NCBI GenBank assembly: GCA_964527685.1
Contig: CAZGOC010000004.1
Span: 31,962-95,961, forward strand
Direction of reading: 5' to 3'
Length of the DNA stretch: 64,000 nt
From: UBA7396 sp964527685
GTDB lineage: Bacteria > Patescibacteriota > Gracilibacteria > BD1-5 > UBA6164
Shown here: positions 41,019 through 53,307 of the stretch, in pieces
Layout of the letters: each line of letters opens with the position of its first letter
Numbering within the stretch: position 1 is the stretch's first letter
The notes under the pieces: generated by a model
Databases searched by the model: none
Told to the model about the DNA's origin: nothing
Seen by the model: only the letters and a program-made list of their open reading frames with translations
Made by a program: the position numbers and the translations under genes

Positions 41019-41717
41019 CTAAATATCAAAAATTAATTCTTCTGCTTCTCAGTCAAATCATCTATCAATTAAATTATAATAAAGGACTTTAGATAAAGTT
41101 TGAGATAAAACATGTTCATTTATTAAGCAATTTCTTAAAAAATCTGTTTTTAATAAAGATAATTTATCTATAAAAATGGACATAGTAACTCATCTATTAA
41201 TTCATTTAAACATTGCTTTTGTTTGTCATGCTTCTCTTATAGGTGGAATAAAAAATATTTTATCTTTTTGACTTTTATAATCACTTCATCTCCAAATCAA
41301 ATTTTCAATATTTACTGAAACTGTAACTAAAGGAATAGAAAAATCTACTTTAAAGCAATTTATATCATCTCTTAAAAATCATAATGATTTATAATAATCC
41401 TCTAAAATTTTTATTTCATCATCTAAAGTAACTCAAATAATATGAATTTTTTTATTGTTTGATATGGCATAATTAAATAAATTTTTAAATATTTCTATTT
41501 CATCTTTTTCACTATAAACATTGCTATACATAGCATATTTATCATTTATATTCTCAAGTAATAAAGTATTTTCTTTTTTTAATAATAAGTCTTTTAAATA
41601 AAAAACTTCAACATCTTTATTTTTAAAACTAGTATTTAAATATTTAAATACTAGTTTATTATCAAATAGTGGGGTATTAATTATATTTATAATTTTATTT
41701 TTTAAAACTTCTTTCAT
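41019..41717 (-). CDS. Hypothetical protein
   Basis: A 232-residue soluble protein, UGA-containing, no family recognised. Patterns: LKNKIINIINTPLFDNKLVF, KKIHIIGVTLDDEIKIL, EEHVLSQTLSKVLYYNLIDRG-like C-terminus (NEHVLSQTLSKVLYYNLI). The alternation of hydrophobic strands and helices suggests an alpha/beta fold. It is transcribed toward the zinc-ribbon region, alone, with a terminator upstream belonging to the surface protein gene. Confidence 0.6.
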
Positions 41718-41728
41718 TTTATTTAATT

Positions 41729-41762
41729 AATTATAAAAAAAGTCTTTTTTAAAGACTTTTTT
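41729..41762 (-). terminator. Terminator of the surface protein gene
   Basis: AAAAAAAGTCTTT-TTTAAAGACTTTTTTG, hairpin directly after the stop at 41766 on the minus strand. Confidence 0.82.
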
Positions 41763-41765
41763 GTT

Positions 41766-43157
41766 TTATGCATTTTTTCTTCTTACATACATTATTCAAG
41801 CTCCTGAGATTAAAGCTATAATCAATACAGCTATTTCTTTAGGTCAAGTTTGAACTTTAGTCATATTTTGGTTGTCTCATTCCACATTACATACATCATC
41901 TTTAAATACTGCTTTTATTGTAAAATCACTGTATTCTACTTTATTTCAAGAAATTATTACTTCATATTTATTATCTGTAACATTTTCTATTAATGTAAGT
42001 CAACTAGATGAAGCATCTTTTTTATATATATTATAACTTGTTGCTTTATCTACTTTATCCCAAGAAATTACTGATTTTGTTTTTAATGAGATTGATTTTA
42101 AGTTTTTAACTTCAAGTTCTTTTTTAAAATCATCACAATTAACTTTTACTGGTTCTTCTCTTTTAACTTCTTCTACTCAAGCTAGATATTCTACTTCTTT
42201 AACTTTTATAGTTGTTGCTTTCTCTTTTTTAGCTTCAAGTCATAATTCATTTTTTAACATAACATCTATATTATATTCTCAAGCTGTTTTTGGAGTAGTT
42301 ATTTCTCAAGAATAAGTTCAAGATTTATTTTCAGTTAAAGTTGATAAAGTATCATTTATTATAACACTAACAGTTGTTAATCAAGGAGTAGCATCAACTG
42401 ATATTCATACAACAGAATCGCTGTTATATTCATCACTTTCAGGGTTTAGAGTAATGCTTTTAAAAATAGGAGCATTTGATTCTACTTTGAAAAAAGTTTC
42501 AGCTGAAGTTCAAATTACTTTAGAATCACTATCAAGTAATTCAGCAACAATTACATTATCTCATCCTGGAATATTTTTTAATTCTACTTCATAAATTCAT
42601 TCTCCATTACTTATTGTTTCACTTCAAGTAGAGCTATTTAGTTTGATTCTTAATTTATGATTTTTTGATGTAGCTCCACTTACTTTTACGCTATTTTGTC
42701 ATAAAGTAATTCAATTTTCAGGATAATTTATAGTTATGTCTCAAGAAGATTGAGTTGTAGCTCAATCACTAACCTCTACTTCTGCATATCAATAAATATC
42801 TTCATTATTATAATCATAAACACTTATATCTTGAACTCATTTTTGAGTAAATTTTACTCAATTTTCAAACTTTACAACTCAAGCATCTGAAGCTTTAAAT
42901 TTATAAACTCAAGAATCAATAGTACTTGGAAGCTCTGCTTTTTGGTCGCTATTTGAAAAAATTAAAACTTCTTTATCATAATCTTTTACAACCACTCAGT
43001 CTTTATTAACTGCTTTTATTATAATATCAATTGATTCTCAAACTTTTACTTTACTTGGAGATGCTTCTATTTCGAAATGATCTACAACTCAAGCAGCATA
43101 AACTGATGAAAATCATAAAGTTAAAAATAAAGAAACAATAACTAAAAATTTATTCAT
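41766..43157 (-). CDS. Exported Ig-like surface protein with C-terminal membrane anchor
   Basis: A 463-residue protein with signal peptide (KFLVIVSLFLTLGFSSVYAA), several beta-rich domains of about 90 residues (VDHFEIEASPSKVKVGESID, a typical Ig-like/filamin start; later ITINYPENGITLGQNSVKVS and APIFKSITLNPESDEYN), a fibronectin-like part (TKSVISWDKVDKATSYNIY), and a C-terminal helix EIAVLIALISGAGIMYV followed by RRKNA. This helix-plus-basic tail is a surface-anchoring layout. It probably projects from the cell and may bind partners. No catalytic motif. Confidence 0.75.
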
Positions 43158-43262
43158 ATTTTTGTATTAGTTTTTAAAATATATTTATATTGTAATATAA
43201 AACACTATTAAAGGCAAATTATTTTCAAGTACTTTTTATTTACTTTTTTAAAAAATATTGTA

Positions 43263-44312
43263 TTATAAATAAATATTATTGTAGTTATCTTTATTTGATG
43301 TGTTTATTGAGGTATATATAATTTGTAAATTATTTAGTTTATTTTTTAATATATTTAAATGATTTTCATCAAGCTCACTTTGAAAATCATCTATTAATAA
43401 TAAAGGAGTTTTAGAAGTTATGTATTTTATATAGTCTATTTCAAGAAGTTTTAATTTTAAAATAATACTTTTAAGCTCTCATCTTGAAGCAAAATTTGAT
43501 ACTTCAACATCTCAAGTGAAAATATTAAAATCATCTACATGAGGTCACAAATGAGTTCTTCATAAAATTATATCTCTTTTAAAATTTTTAGTTAAATAAT
43601 TTCTTATGCTTAATTCAATATTTTCTAAATCAACTTTTGAGTTGTATTTATAATTTAATTTTATATTTTTATCTTTAAAAATATCGTTTTCTTTTAATAA
43701 ATTACTTTCTAAAAAGCTATTTAAAGGAATTATATATTCATATATTTTTTGGCAAGATTTTATAAATTCATTATCCCAAAAAATAATTTCTTCTTCTTTT
43801 GAGTTTCATTCAAATATATTTTTCAATATTTTATTTCTATTTTTTAATATATTTTCATATCTTTTTAACTCTAAAAAATAATTAGGATATATATTTCATA
43901 ATATATTATTTATAAATTCTCTTCTAGAACTTGGTCATAAATAAAACAAATTCATATCTTGTGGTGAAAAATATGAAGTTTTTAGAGATTTATTTAATAA
44001 TTCTTTTTTTGAGATTTTTTTTGAATTTAAGGAGTAGTTTTTTTTGTCTAATTTTTTATCATATGAAAAAGATACTTTATGCTCAAAATTTGATTCTACA
44101 AAAACTCATTCTATAAATAAAAATTCAGTATTATCTTTTAATATATGATTATCTTTATATCAAAAGATGTTATTTCAAAATAATATTGAAATAGCTTGTA
44201 ATATATTTGTTTTTCAGGCTCAATTAGGTCAGATTATAATATTTTTATCTTTTAAAAAAAGTTCTTTTTTATCTATAGAGCGAAAATTTATTATATTAAT
44301 TTTTTGTAACAT
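43263..44312 (-). CDS. recF: RecF DNA repair/replication protein
   Basis: A 349-residue SMC-like ATPase that loads RecA at gaps via RecOR. Walker A GPNGAGKTNILQAISILF is near 29-46, the conserved LGPSSRREFIN near 124, the RTHLGPHVDDF motif near 258, signature SRGELKSIILKLKLLE near 281, Walker B PLLLIDDFQSELDE near 309. Both ATP motifs are intact. Its ATG is 2 nt from the gatC stop. Confidence 0.92.
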
Positions 44313-44313
44313 T

Positions 44314-44604
44314 TTATTTCATTATATCATTTACAGCAATTTGATTTGCAATAACTTTTTGAGGAGAACAATTTAACATATCTTTAGGTAAAATATCAGA
44401 TGCTATTTCATCTTTTCTTAATATATTATCCTTTTTTGATATTATATTTATTGTTGGTATGATATCTTTTGTATCAACTTCATTTAATGAATCAACATAT
44501 TTTAATAAAAAATTTACTGAATTTAATAGTTTTTCTTCATCTTTTGGATGTAGTTTATTTAAATTTATAGCTAATTTATTAATTTGCTCTTGTGTTATAG
44601 ACAT
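44314..44604 (-). CDS. gatC: Asp/Glu-tRNA amidotransferase subunit C
   Basis: A 96-residue GatC, the small subunit that stabilises GatA in GatCAB, which amidates Glu-tRNA-Gln or Asp-tRNA-Asn. Typical features are the N-terminal helix (ITQEQINKLAINLNKLHPKDEEK), the central VDSLNEVDTKDIIPTINI near 36-54 and the C-terminal KDMLNCSPQKVIANQIAVND. No gatA or gatB in the window. If the split tRNA at 5176 is tRNA-Asn, amidation could matter for it. First gene of a gatC-recF pair. Confidence 0.9.
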   Translation of the reverse strand: MSITQEQINKLAINLNKLHPKDEEKLLNSVNFLLKYVDSLNEVDTKDIIPTINIISKKDNILRKDEIASDILPKDMLNCSPQKVIANQIAVNDIMK

Positions 44605-44666
44605 TTTTAAATATATTATATATTAAATTTTAACTAAATATAATATTTATTATTTAAAAATCAAGT

Positions 44667-44984
44667 ATGGATTATAAAAAAGAAGTAAAAAATTTATTTT
44701 TAAACGACACACTTTTATTAAATTATAGATTTAATTGAGCAAAGGGAATATTTATATTTTTAAGTTTTTTGTTTTTTTTAAATTATTTTTTAGTTTGAGC
44801 TAGTTTTTATGATAGTTTTTTAATAAAAACTTTGCCTTTAACTTATGTTTGATTTGTTGTTTCATTATTGTCATTTATATATTTTTTTATTTTAAATATT
44901 TTTCCTAAAAATAAATTGATTAAATTAGTCACTTTTATAGTTAATTTAATATTATTTATAGTATTTTTATTACCATTAATTTAA
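44667..44984 (+). CDS. Three-helix membrane protein
   Basis: A 105-residue hydrophobic protein with segments at about 28-45 (IFIFLSFLFFLNYFLVG), 60-80 (PLTYVGFVVSLLSFIYFF) and 86-104. The charged N-terminus is probably cytoplasmic. No family recognised. Its stop is 5 nt from the following lipoprotein ATG, so they are cotranscribed. Confidence 0.6.
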
Positions 44985-44989
44985 AAAAT

Positions 44990-45541
44990 ATGAAAAAAGG
45001 TATTTTTTTGTTTATTATAACATTGTTTTTAACTTCTTGCTTTTGATGAAGTGATACTTGAAAAATAGAATGACTTACTCTTTATAATTGAACTTGATTT
45101 GATATAAATACTCCAAGCAATTGGAATATAATTGAAAAAAACTCTAATATATTACCAACACCAAAAGATTCTACAATAGAATTAGCAATATCTTCAGATG
45201 AATTAAAATATTGATTTGCAAATAATATGTTAATTTTATCACAAAATTTAGAAAAAGTAGTTTCATCAACTGATTTTTCTATACTAAATAATGTATGATG
45301 ATCAAAAGAATACAAAGAATATCAAAAATTAGAATCAAAAGAAATAGAATTTAATTCTAAGCAAAAGTCAAATTTATATGTATTTGAAGCAAAATATAAT
45401 ATAGATACACCAAAATTTAAATATCTTCAAACTTGAGTTGTATGTAAAAATAAATGATATTTAATAACTATAGCTCTTTCAAGTGAGATAAAAGATGTTT
45501 CAAAATATGAAGAAGTAATAAAGTCATTTGAATGTAAATAA
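44990..45541 (+). CDS. Lipoprotein, PsbP/DUF-like fold
   Basis: A 183-residue protein with lipobox signal KKGIFLFIITLFLTSCFGG. The mature domain (LYNGTGFDINTPSNWNIIEK, then LKYGFANNMLILSQNLE and C-terminal SEIKDVSKYEEVIKSFECK) resembles PsbP-like/'PsbP-related' lipoproteins, with strand-helix alternation. Function unknown. UGA glycines throughout. Between a membrane protein and sbcC, probably a separate surface function. Confidence 0.7.
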
Positions 45542-45562
45542 AAACCTAATTAAATAAAAAAA

Positions 45563-47941
45563 ATGAAACTTATTTCTTTAAGATTATTAAATTATCGTAG
45601 ATTTAAAAAAGAAGAAATTTTTTTTAAAGAAGATTTTACTTTAATTTTTTGAAAAAATTGAGCTTGAAAATCATCTATTTTCGATGCTATATGATTTGCT
45701 TTATTTTGACCAAAATGAAATAATTTTATAAGAGAAAATAAAGAAAGTGAAAAATCATTTTTTATAAAAGACAGAAGCCCTTCAAAAATAGAGCTTGTTT
45801 TTCAGTTTTGATTAAAAGAATATAAAATAGTTAGAATAGTTGATAGTTGAGTAAAAAAACTACAAGACAATTTTATAAAAGAAGATAAAGATACTTTGAT
45901 TTGAGAAAATTTAGAAATAATTTGATGAGATGAAATAACATTTGAAATAGAAAAAATCACTTGAGTTTCAAAAGATACTTTTTTAAAGTCTGTTTTTACA
46001 GCTCAAAAAGATTTAGAAGTGCTTTCTTGAAATCTAAAAGATAGACAAAATTTAATTAACAAAATACTTTGACTTGATAAAATAGAAAATCTTATAAAAA
46101 AATTAAAAGATGAAGAAAAACTAAAAAAAACTCATCTTGAAATATATAATAAAAAACTTGAAGATATAGATCAAAATTTACTAAGAAATTCAAAAAAAGA
46201 GATTGAAATTAATAAAAAAGAAATACAAAATATTTTAAAAACAAAAAAAAGGGAACTAGAAATATTTACTCAAGATTTTGAAAAATTAAAAATAAGTTAT
46301 TTAGAAGTTGATAAAAAAAGAATAGAATTTTTAGAAAATACTAAAGAAATTGAAAAAATAGAATCAAATATAAAAATTTATCTAAATGATATTGATTTAA
46401 AGAAAAATGAGTTAGAAATTATTAAGCAAAAAGAATTATTTTTAAAAGAAAATGAATTTTTATTAAAAGAAGAAGAAAATTTAACTAAAAGATTTGAAGA
46501 ATTATCTAAAGATTTTAATTTATTTGAAAATATAAAAAATTTAAAAAAAGAGCTTGAAATAGAGATTAATCAAAAAGAAGTTTTATTAAAAAACCAAAGT
46601 ATTTTTAATATTTGAAATATACTAAAAAACATAGAAGAATTAAAATTAAAACTACAAAAAAAAGAACTAGAAGAAAAAGATATTTTACAAAAAAATAGTG
46701 AATTTAAAGCACAACTAGAGCAAATAACACTTGAAGGGAAAAACATAAAAAATAATTTAGCAGATATAGAAAAATTGTCTTCTCAAGCTCATTGTCCAAC
46801 ATGTACTCAACCACTTTGAGAATTTTGAGAAAAACTGATAAAAAAATTAAAGGTTGATTTAGAAAAAACAAGAGAAAATTATCAAAAAATAAATCAATTA
46901 TTTTTAAAAAATGAAGAATTAAAAATTATAATTCAAAAAGAAAATTTAGAATTTAAAAAGTTAATTGAAATAGAAGAACAAAAGCAAAATGAAGTATTAA
47001 AAAATACACTAAATTTAGAAAATTTAGAGAAAAATATAATTAATATTGAAAATAAAATAAAAAATATTTGAGAAATAAATTTTGATGAAAAACTTTTTTT
47101 AGAAACAAAATCATCACTTGAAGAAATTAAACAAAAAACAAAAAACTATTTAAAAATCTCTTGAGAAGTTTTAAAAAAACAAGAAATTATAAAAAAATTA
47201 AATGAAAATATAGAAAGTGTAGAAATATTTATAAAAACTATAAATACTAAAAAAGAAAATTTACAAAAACTTGAGTTTAATAATGAAAAATTTGAAGAAA
47301 TAAAAAGAGATTATTTTAATCAATTTGAAATTCAAAAATCAAAAAATGAAGAAATATTAAATCTTGAAAAAGAAAATTCTAAAAAAGAATTTGAATTAAA
47401 AGAAATAGAAAATAAGTTAAAAGAAGTTGAGGATTTTGTAAAAAATATAGCATATATTATAGATGAAGTAAATATTTTATGAATAAAACAAGATGTATTA
47501 AAACAATATATTTTGTATTTACTAAATTATTTAAAACCTTATATTGAAGACTTAGCATCAAATTATTTTTCTTTAATTACAAATTGAAAATACTTAAATA
47601 TATCTTTAGATTGAGAGTATAATATATTAATTGATGGGAAAAAAATTTGAATTTATTCAGGTGGGGAAAAGGATTTAGCAAATTTATGTTTTAGACTTGC
47701 TTTAGGTCAAAATCTCTCTACTTCAAAGTCAAATCCTATAAACTTTTTAGTTTTAGATGAGATTTTAGCATCACAAGATAAAGAAAGACAGCAAAATATT
47801 ATTTTTAACTTACTTAAACTAAAACAAAAATTTTCTCAAATACTTCTTGTTTCTCATATAGAAGAATCAAAAGAATTTGTTGAATCTTTAATTGAAGTTA
47901 AAAAAGTAAATAGTGATGAAAGTAGTGTTTTTGTGTATTAA
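45563..47941 (+). CDS. sbcC: SbcC/Rad50-family repair ATPase
   Basis: A 792-residue SMC-type protein. Walker A FGKNGAGKSSIFDAIGFALF is near 29-48, a QKDLEVLS Q-loop near 146, two long coiled coils (about 170-400 and 440-640) separated by the zinc hook CPTC (Cys411, Cys414), the signature YSGGEKDLANLCFRLAL near 693, Walker B FLVLDEILASQDKER near 730, and the H-loop VSHIEES. Size is below E. coli SbcC (1048). With SbcD it processes hairpins and broken ends; sbcD is not in the window. Confidence 0.92.
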
Positions 47942-48023
47942 AAAAAATAGTAATTATAGAGATTATGCAATAAATTATGTAAATAGAAACAACAATAAGT
48001 TCCAAGATATGTAGTGGAAATCA

Positions 48024-48051
48024 TTGTAAAATTAATCTTTTTTTATATAAT
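48024..48051 (+). promoter_or_regulatory. Promoter of murD
   Basis: TTGTAA at 48024-48029, 16-nt spacer, TATAAT at 48046-48051, 38 nt before the ATG. Upstream (47942-48023) nothing else is seen except a small TTCCA/TGGAA hairpin. Confidence 0.6.
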
Positions 48052-48088
48052 AAGAAAAAACTAATAGATTTATAATCAATTTAAAAAA

Positions 48089-49411
48089 ATGAAAATCAAT
48101 TTACTATACAAAAATATTGCTATTTTAGGTTTTAAAAAAGAAGGGAATTCAACTTTAAGATTTTTACAAAGAAACTGAATAAAAGACTGAAACATAACAA
48201 TACTTGATCAAAATAAAGAATTAAAAGTAGACAACTTCGCTTGAAAAATAATCACTTGAGATGATTATTTAAAAAATTTAGATAAATATGATTATATTTT
48301 TAAATCACCTTGAATTAGTATTTATAATAATAATTTAGAATATTTAAAAGATAAAATCCTAACTCAAGCTAAATTATTTTTTGAATATTATGATAAAAAA
48401 ATAATTTGAATTACTCAAACAAAATGAAAATCAACTACAGCAACTTTAGTATATAATTTACTCAAAAATTCTTGATACAATGTAAAACTTGTTTGAAATA
48501 TTTGAAATCCAGTGCTTGATGAAATTGACTTAGAAAAAGATAATTATGATTTTGTAGTTTATGAACTTTCAAGTTATATGCTTGATGATTTAGATAATTA
48601 TAAAAGTTATATATCAATTTTTTGAAATATTTTTCCAGACCATATAGATTGGCATAAAAATTTTGAAAATTATTTTAATGCTAAAAAAAATATATTAAAA
48701 AATAGCAAAAATATTTTAGTTTGACTTGATTTATATCCAAAAATAAAAAAAGACCTCTTAAATCGCAATTTTTTTACTTTTGGTGAAACTTGAGCTTATT
48801 ATAGCCATATTTGAAAAGATTATTATATAAATAATGAAAAAATACTATCTTTAAATCCAAAAATCCCTTGAAATCATAATTTAATAAATATTGCTTGAGT
48901 TTTATGAGTTTGTGATATTATTTGAATTGATAAATTAATTTTTATTAGAACTATTAATGATTTTGAGTGACTTAATCATAGACTAAAAAATCTTTGAGAA
49001 TTTAATCAAATTACTTTTATAGATGATGCTATTTCAACAACTCCAGAAAGCACAATTGAGGCAATAAAAACATATGATCAAAATATTAGTACAATATTTT
49101 TATGATGAACAAATAGATGATATAATTTTGAAAATTTGGCTTTAGAAATAGAAAAACAAGGTATTGATAATATAGTTTTATTTCCAGATTCTTGAAAGGA
49201 AATATTAAAATATTTAAAAAAAGGGAATTATAACTTACTAGAAACTTCTAGTATGAAATCTTGAGTTGAATTTGCTTTAAAATACACTAAAAAGTGAAAA
49301 ATTTGTCTATTATCTACATCTAGTCCAAGTTATAGTTTATGGGAAAATTTTGAAGAAAAATGAGATTTATTTTATAAAGAAATTTTATCTCAATATAAAA
49401 ATTATAAATAA
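48089..49411 (+). CDS. murD: UDP-MurNAc-alanine-D-glutamate ligase
   Basis: A 440-residue Mur ligase adding D-Glu to UDP-MurNAc-L-Ala. The N-terminal Rossmann part (ILGFKKEGNSTLRFLQRNG) is present, the P-loop is GITQTKGKSTTATLV near 114-128, VYELSSYMLDD near 159, NIFPDHIDWHKNFENY near 181-196, NHRLKNLGEF near 295 and DDAISTTPEST near 310, all MurD marks. Length is normal. Its product feeds murE and mraY. A strong promoter precedes and a long hairpin (49487) follows. Confidence 0.92.
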
Positions 49412-49486
49412 TAAAAAATTAGAACAATAAATAATTATCTAGTTAAATTAATGATTATAAAGGCTTTAGTATATTAAGTTATTTTT

Positions 49487-49537
49487 AATACAAAACACAT
49501 TACATAACATACATTATGTAATGTGTTTTGTATTTTT
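49487..49537. terminator. Long perfect hairpin after murD
   Basis: A 21-bp perfect inverted repeat (AATACAAAACACATTACATAA and its complement, about 49487-49507 and 49514-49534) with a CATACA loop and T tail. It is longer than the usual terminators here and A/T-rich, so it may also be a small palindromic element. Confidence 0.75.
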
Positions 49538-49569
49538 AAAACCCTTCTCTATTCTTATTTAAATAAATA

Positions 49570-49647
49570 TTTTTTGATTTTATCTTATAATTTATATAAT
49601 AATTAAAATTTTTTGATTTTATCTTATAATTTATATAATAATTAAAA
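49570..49647. repeat. 39-bp tandem duplication of a promoter region
   Basis: Two copies, 39 nt apart, of TTTTTTGATTTTATCTTATA followed by ATTTATATAATAATTAAAA. Each copy contains TTGATT and TATAAT, so the xth promoter is doubled. Confidence 0.85.
49613..49639 (+). promoter_or_regulatory. Promoter of xth (second tandem copy)
   Basis: TTGATT at 49613-49618, 15-nt spacer, TATAAT at 49634-49639, 31 nt before the ATG at 49670. The first copy lies 39 nt upstream. Confidence 0.65.
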
Positions 49648-49669
49648 TTTAAAATTTAATTGTTATATA

Positions 49670-50500
49670 ATGAAACTTGTTTCTTGGAATGTAAATTGAA
49701 TAAGAGCTTGAATTAAAAAATGAACTTTTTTTGATTATTTAAATAAAGAAAAACCAGATATAATTTGATTACAAGAAGTTAAAGCAAAGTTTGACCAATT
49801 AGATAATGAAAATATAGAAGAAATTAAATCTCTATGATATGAAATATATTGGAATGAAGCTCAAAGAGCCTGATATAGCTGAACAGCTGTTTTAACAAAA
49901 ATACCTCCATTAAGTATATATAATTGAATAAATACTGAACTTTTGAACTTAGATACAATAGAGATTGATGAAGTTATTTCAAATAATTATGAATGAAGAG
50001 TTATAACATTAGAATTTAAAGATTTTTATTTTATAACAGTTTATACACCTAATTCAAAACCAGATTTATCAAGGCAAAATTATAGAGTTTTGTGGGATAA
50101 TATATTTTTGAAATATTTAAAAAAATTAGAAGAAAAAAAATCAGTTATAGTTTGTTGAGATTTAAATGTTGCACATAATGAAATAGATCTTGCAAACCCA
50201 AAAGCAAATATGACAACTTTAAAAAAACCTTGAAATGCTTGATTTACAGATAGTGAAAGAGCATCAATGACTGATTATATAAATACTTGATTTATTGATA
50301 CTTTTAGATATTTATACCCTACAAAAACTTGAGAATACAGTTGGTGGAGTAATTTTTGAAAAGCTAGAGAAAATAATGTTTGATGGAGAATTGATTATTT
50401 TTTAATTAGTGAAAATTTTAAAAATAACTTAAAAGATGCTTTTATAAGACAAGAAGTTTTATGAAGTGACCACTCTCCTGTTTGAATAGATATAATTTAA
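49670..50500 (+). CDS. xth: Exodeoxyribonuclease III (AP endonuclease)
   Basis: A 276-residue ExoIII-family enzyme that cuts at abasic sites and acts 3' to 5'. Motifs: SWNVNGIRAGI near 5-15, DIIGLQEVKA near 30-39, YTPNSKPDLSRQNYR near 125, CGDLNVAHNEIDLANPK near 162-178, WWSNFGKARENNVGWRIDYF near 224, and the catalytic GSDHSPVGI near 265-273. All catalytic residues (N, E, D, N, D, H) are present. First gene of an xth-dus pair, with a doubled promoter. Confidence 0.95.
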
Positions 50501-50510
50501 TAATAAAAAA

Positions 50511-51560
50511 ATGAAAGATTTTTGGAAAAAATTAAGTGAAAAATGACCAATAGCATTTTTATCTCCTATGGATTGATATACAGATAGTGCTTATAGACAA
50601 ACAAATAAATTGATAAACAAGGATGTGATAGTAGTTTCTGAGTTTTATAGTGCGGATTGACTTGTTCATTCTAAATTTTTAAAAGACTCTGTTTTGCCTC
50701 ATAAAGATATTGAAAAACCATTAATAATTCAAATATTTTGAAAAGATCCAGAAATGTTTGCCAAAGCTGCTAAAATAATTGAGTCATACAATATTGCTTG
50801 AATTGACATAAATATGTGATGTCCTGCAAAAAAAGTTGTAAAATCAGGTCATTGAAGTTGATTGTTAATTAATCAAGATACTGCTTTTAAAATAGTTGAA
50901 ACTATAAATAAAGCTACAAAACTACCAATAAGTGTAAAAACAAGACTTTCTTTTGATTGAAGTGGTAATTTAATTGAATTTGTAAAATGACTTGAAAATG
51001 CTTGAGCTTGACTTGTAACAGTTCATTGAAGAACAGCAAAACAAGCATATACTTGAAATGCTAACTTTTCTCAAATCTATGATTTAAAAAAATCAGTTTC
51101 TATACCGGTAGTTTGTAATTGAGATATAGAAAACTATGAAGATTGACTAAAAAAACTACACTCACCTGATAATTCAGTTACTTTAGATTGATTTATGATT
51201 TGAAGACATAGTTTTTGAAATCCGTGGTGTTTTTTACCAAATAAAGAAATTTTAGAAAAAAATGATTATGTTTGAAATTGAAAGTTTTTAAGTACCCAAT
51301 ACTACCCTACTTTAAGAGAAATTTTAAATACTATGGAATTTCACTTTAAAGCACTTTTAGAAACAAAGTGAGAAAAAAAAGCAACTTTAGATATAAGAAA
51401 ACATTTAGTGCAATATCTAAAATGATTTCCTTGAGTTGCTAAATACCGCAAAAAGCTTGTTACTATTGAAAATACTTTAATGCTTGAAGATATATTAAAA
51501 GAGATAAAACTTGAGTTTAAAAATAGTTTAGATTTAATAACAAGTGAAATAAATATTTAA
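50511..51560 (+). CDS. dus: tRNA-dihydrouridine synthase
   Basis: A 349-residue FMN enzyme reducing uridine to dihydrouridine in tRNA D-loops. Motifs: LSPMDGYTDSAYRQ near 17-30, IQIFGKDPEMFAKAA near 74-88, GIDINMGCPAKKVVKSGHGS near 98-117 with the catalytic cysteine in NMGCPA, SVKTRLSF near 142, VTVHGRTAKQAYTG near 167-180, CNGDI near 202, and GFMIGRHSFGNPW near 227. The layout matches DusA/B-type enzymes. Cotranscribed with xth, 10 nt apart. Confidence 0.93.
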
Positions 51561-51577
51561 TTTTTTAATAATAAAAT

Positions 51578-53257
51578 ATGAAAAAAATAGTTTCAATATT
51601 AAGTTTATCATTAATATGAATAATATGAGTTCAAGCAGAATTAATATTAACATCTAATGATATAAAATCAAATACAGATAAATGATATATATTATCAGAT
51701 AATTATCCAAGTTATAGTGAGTGTACAACACAAAAAGATAAAAATAATGCTGAGTATACAAACTATAAAAGAAGTGAATGTTTTAAAGATAGTGAATGAT
51801 ATAAATATTTTATATGTAAACTAACAGATAGTTGTAAAGTATGATGAATAACAAATACAAGTGTACCAACTCAATGAACAAGTGTACCAACTCAAGGGAC
51901 AAATACACCTACAACAAAAATAATGAATCAAGATAAACTAGATAATTTTTTATGAACAATAATATCTATGAAATCAAAAATGAGTTCAGCAAAATATGAA
52001 GTTTTTTTAGATAATATATTTAAAAAATTAACATTATTATGAACAAAGTATCATAATAATACAACAATAACAGATATGGTTTCATATTTAACAACATGAG
52101 TTAAATGAATAAAAGAAGAATTTTTAAAAAATAAAGATTTAGATAACTTCTTTTGTGAATTAACTGATAGTTGTAATGAAGTTTCAACTATCTCAAGCAT
52201 TGATAAAATACAGGAAAATAAATGATGTAATGTAAATTTATTTGAACTTCAAAATACATATAAAACTGTACCATTATTTACAACATTTATTACATATAAT
52301 AATAAAATATATGAACCAGATTCATTTTGAAATCTTTTTATTCCATATGGTTTTAAAGATAGTATAAGTTTATGAAATAAAAATACAAAAAGTTTAGTTC
52401 CAACAATTTTAACAGTTCAATGTAATAATTGAGAGTTAAGTGTTTTTGATTCAAATTTTAATAAATTAGATAAAGCAAAAACTTCTACATTTATTCAAAC
52501 AAATGCTCAAAATACAGCTCAAACAGAAAATTTAGAATGGTTAAAAAATAAAATAGATATTTTTTTAATTTCTTTTAATAAAAAAGATAATACTGTTATA
52601 TTTAATATAAAAAATTATAATAAACATAATACTGTTATGTTTAATTCTAATAATATGGTTTTACAATGTTATTATTTAGAAAAAACACCATTTACTTCAG
52701 CTCATTGTATATCATTAGAAAAAATCTCTTGAGATGATAATAATTCAATTTTTAAGGCTAAATTAACTAATTTTGCAATTGAAAAATGAATAAATAATAA
52801 ATCTATATATTTTTATGTTGAAGGAGTTTCAAGATATAATGTTAGTTCTGAAAAAGTATATTTATATACTCAAAATGATAATATTAATGATTATAAAAAT
52901 ATATTACAGGTTAATTGATGATTTGTTTGGCTCTTACCAGCTGATGGAAGTGTTAAAAATATTTTATTAAATTCAAATTATCCTTGACCAAAAAATACTT
53001 GTTCTTGGTGCTGAACAAAAATAGATTGTAATTGAAGTACTAATTTCCCTAGTTTTCTTCCAAAAGAAAAAAAATATTGACAATCAACTTGTGAATTTAT
53101 TGTAAAAGATGTTAATTGAAAAATTATATTATCTAGTTTTTGATGGTCAAGTTGTTCTAGAAACAATATTTGAGAAGATGCAGTTTGTGCTTTTAACTGA
53201 GTTTGATCTTGAAAGGTAGAAGATAAATGGTGTGATTTTAATTGAGAATGTAAATAA
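51578..53257 (+). CDS. Secreted cysteine-containing protein of unknown function
   Basis: A 559-residue exported protein with signal peptide (KKIVSILSLSLIGIIGVQAE). It has a threonine/proline/serine/glutamine linker near 92-112 (TSVPTQGTSVPTQGT), a helical middle part, and a C-terminal region rich in cysteines, glycine and tryptophan (NTCSWCGTKIDCNG, FGWSSCSRNN, KWCDFNGECK). The paired cysteines suggest disulfides, which the DsbB-like protein at 19883 could support. No family recognised; a host-contact role is only a guess. Follows dus closely and ends before a terminator. Confidence 0.7.
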
Positions 53258-53307
53258 TTAAAAAAATTTGTTTTATACTACATAATTTTTAAATAATAAA
53301 ATAACAA

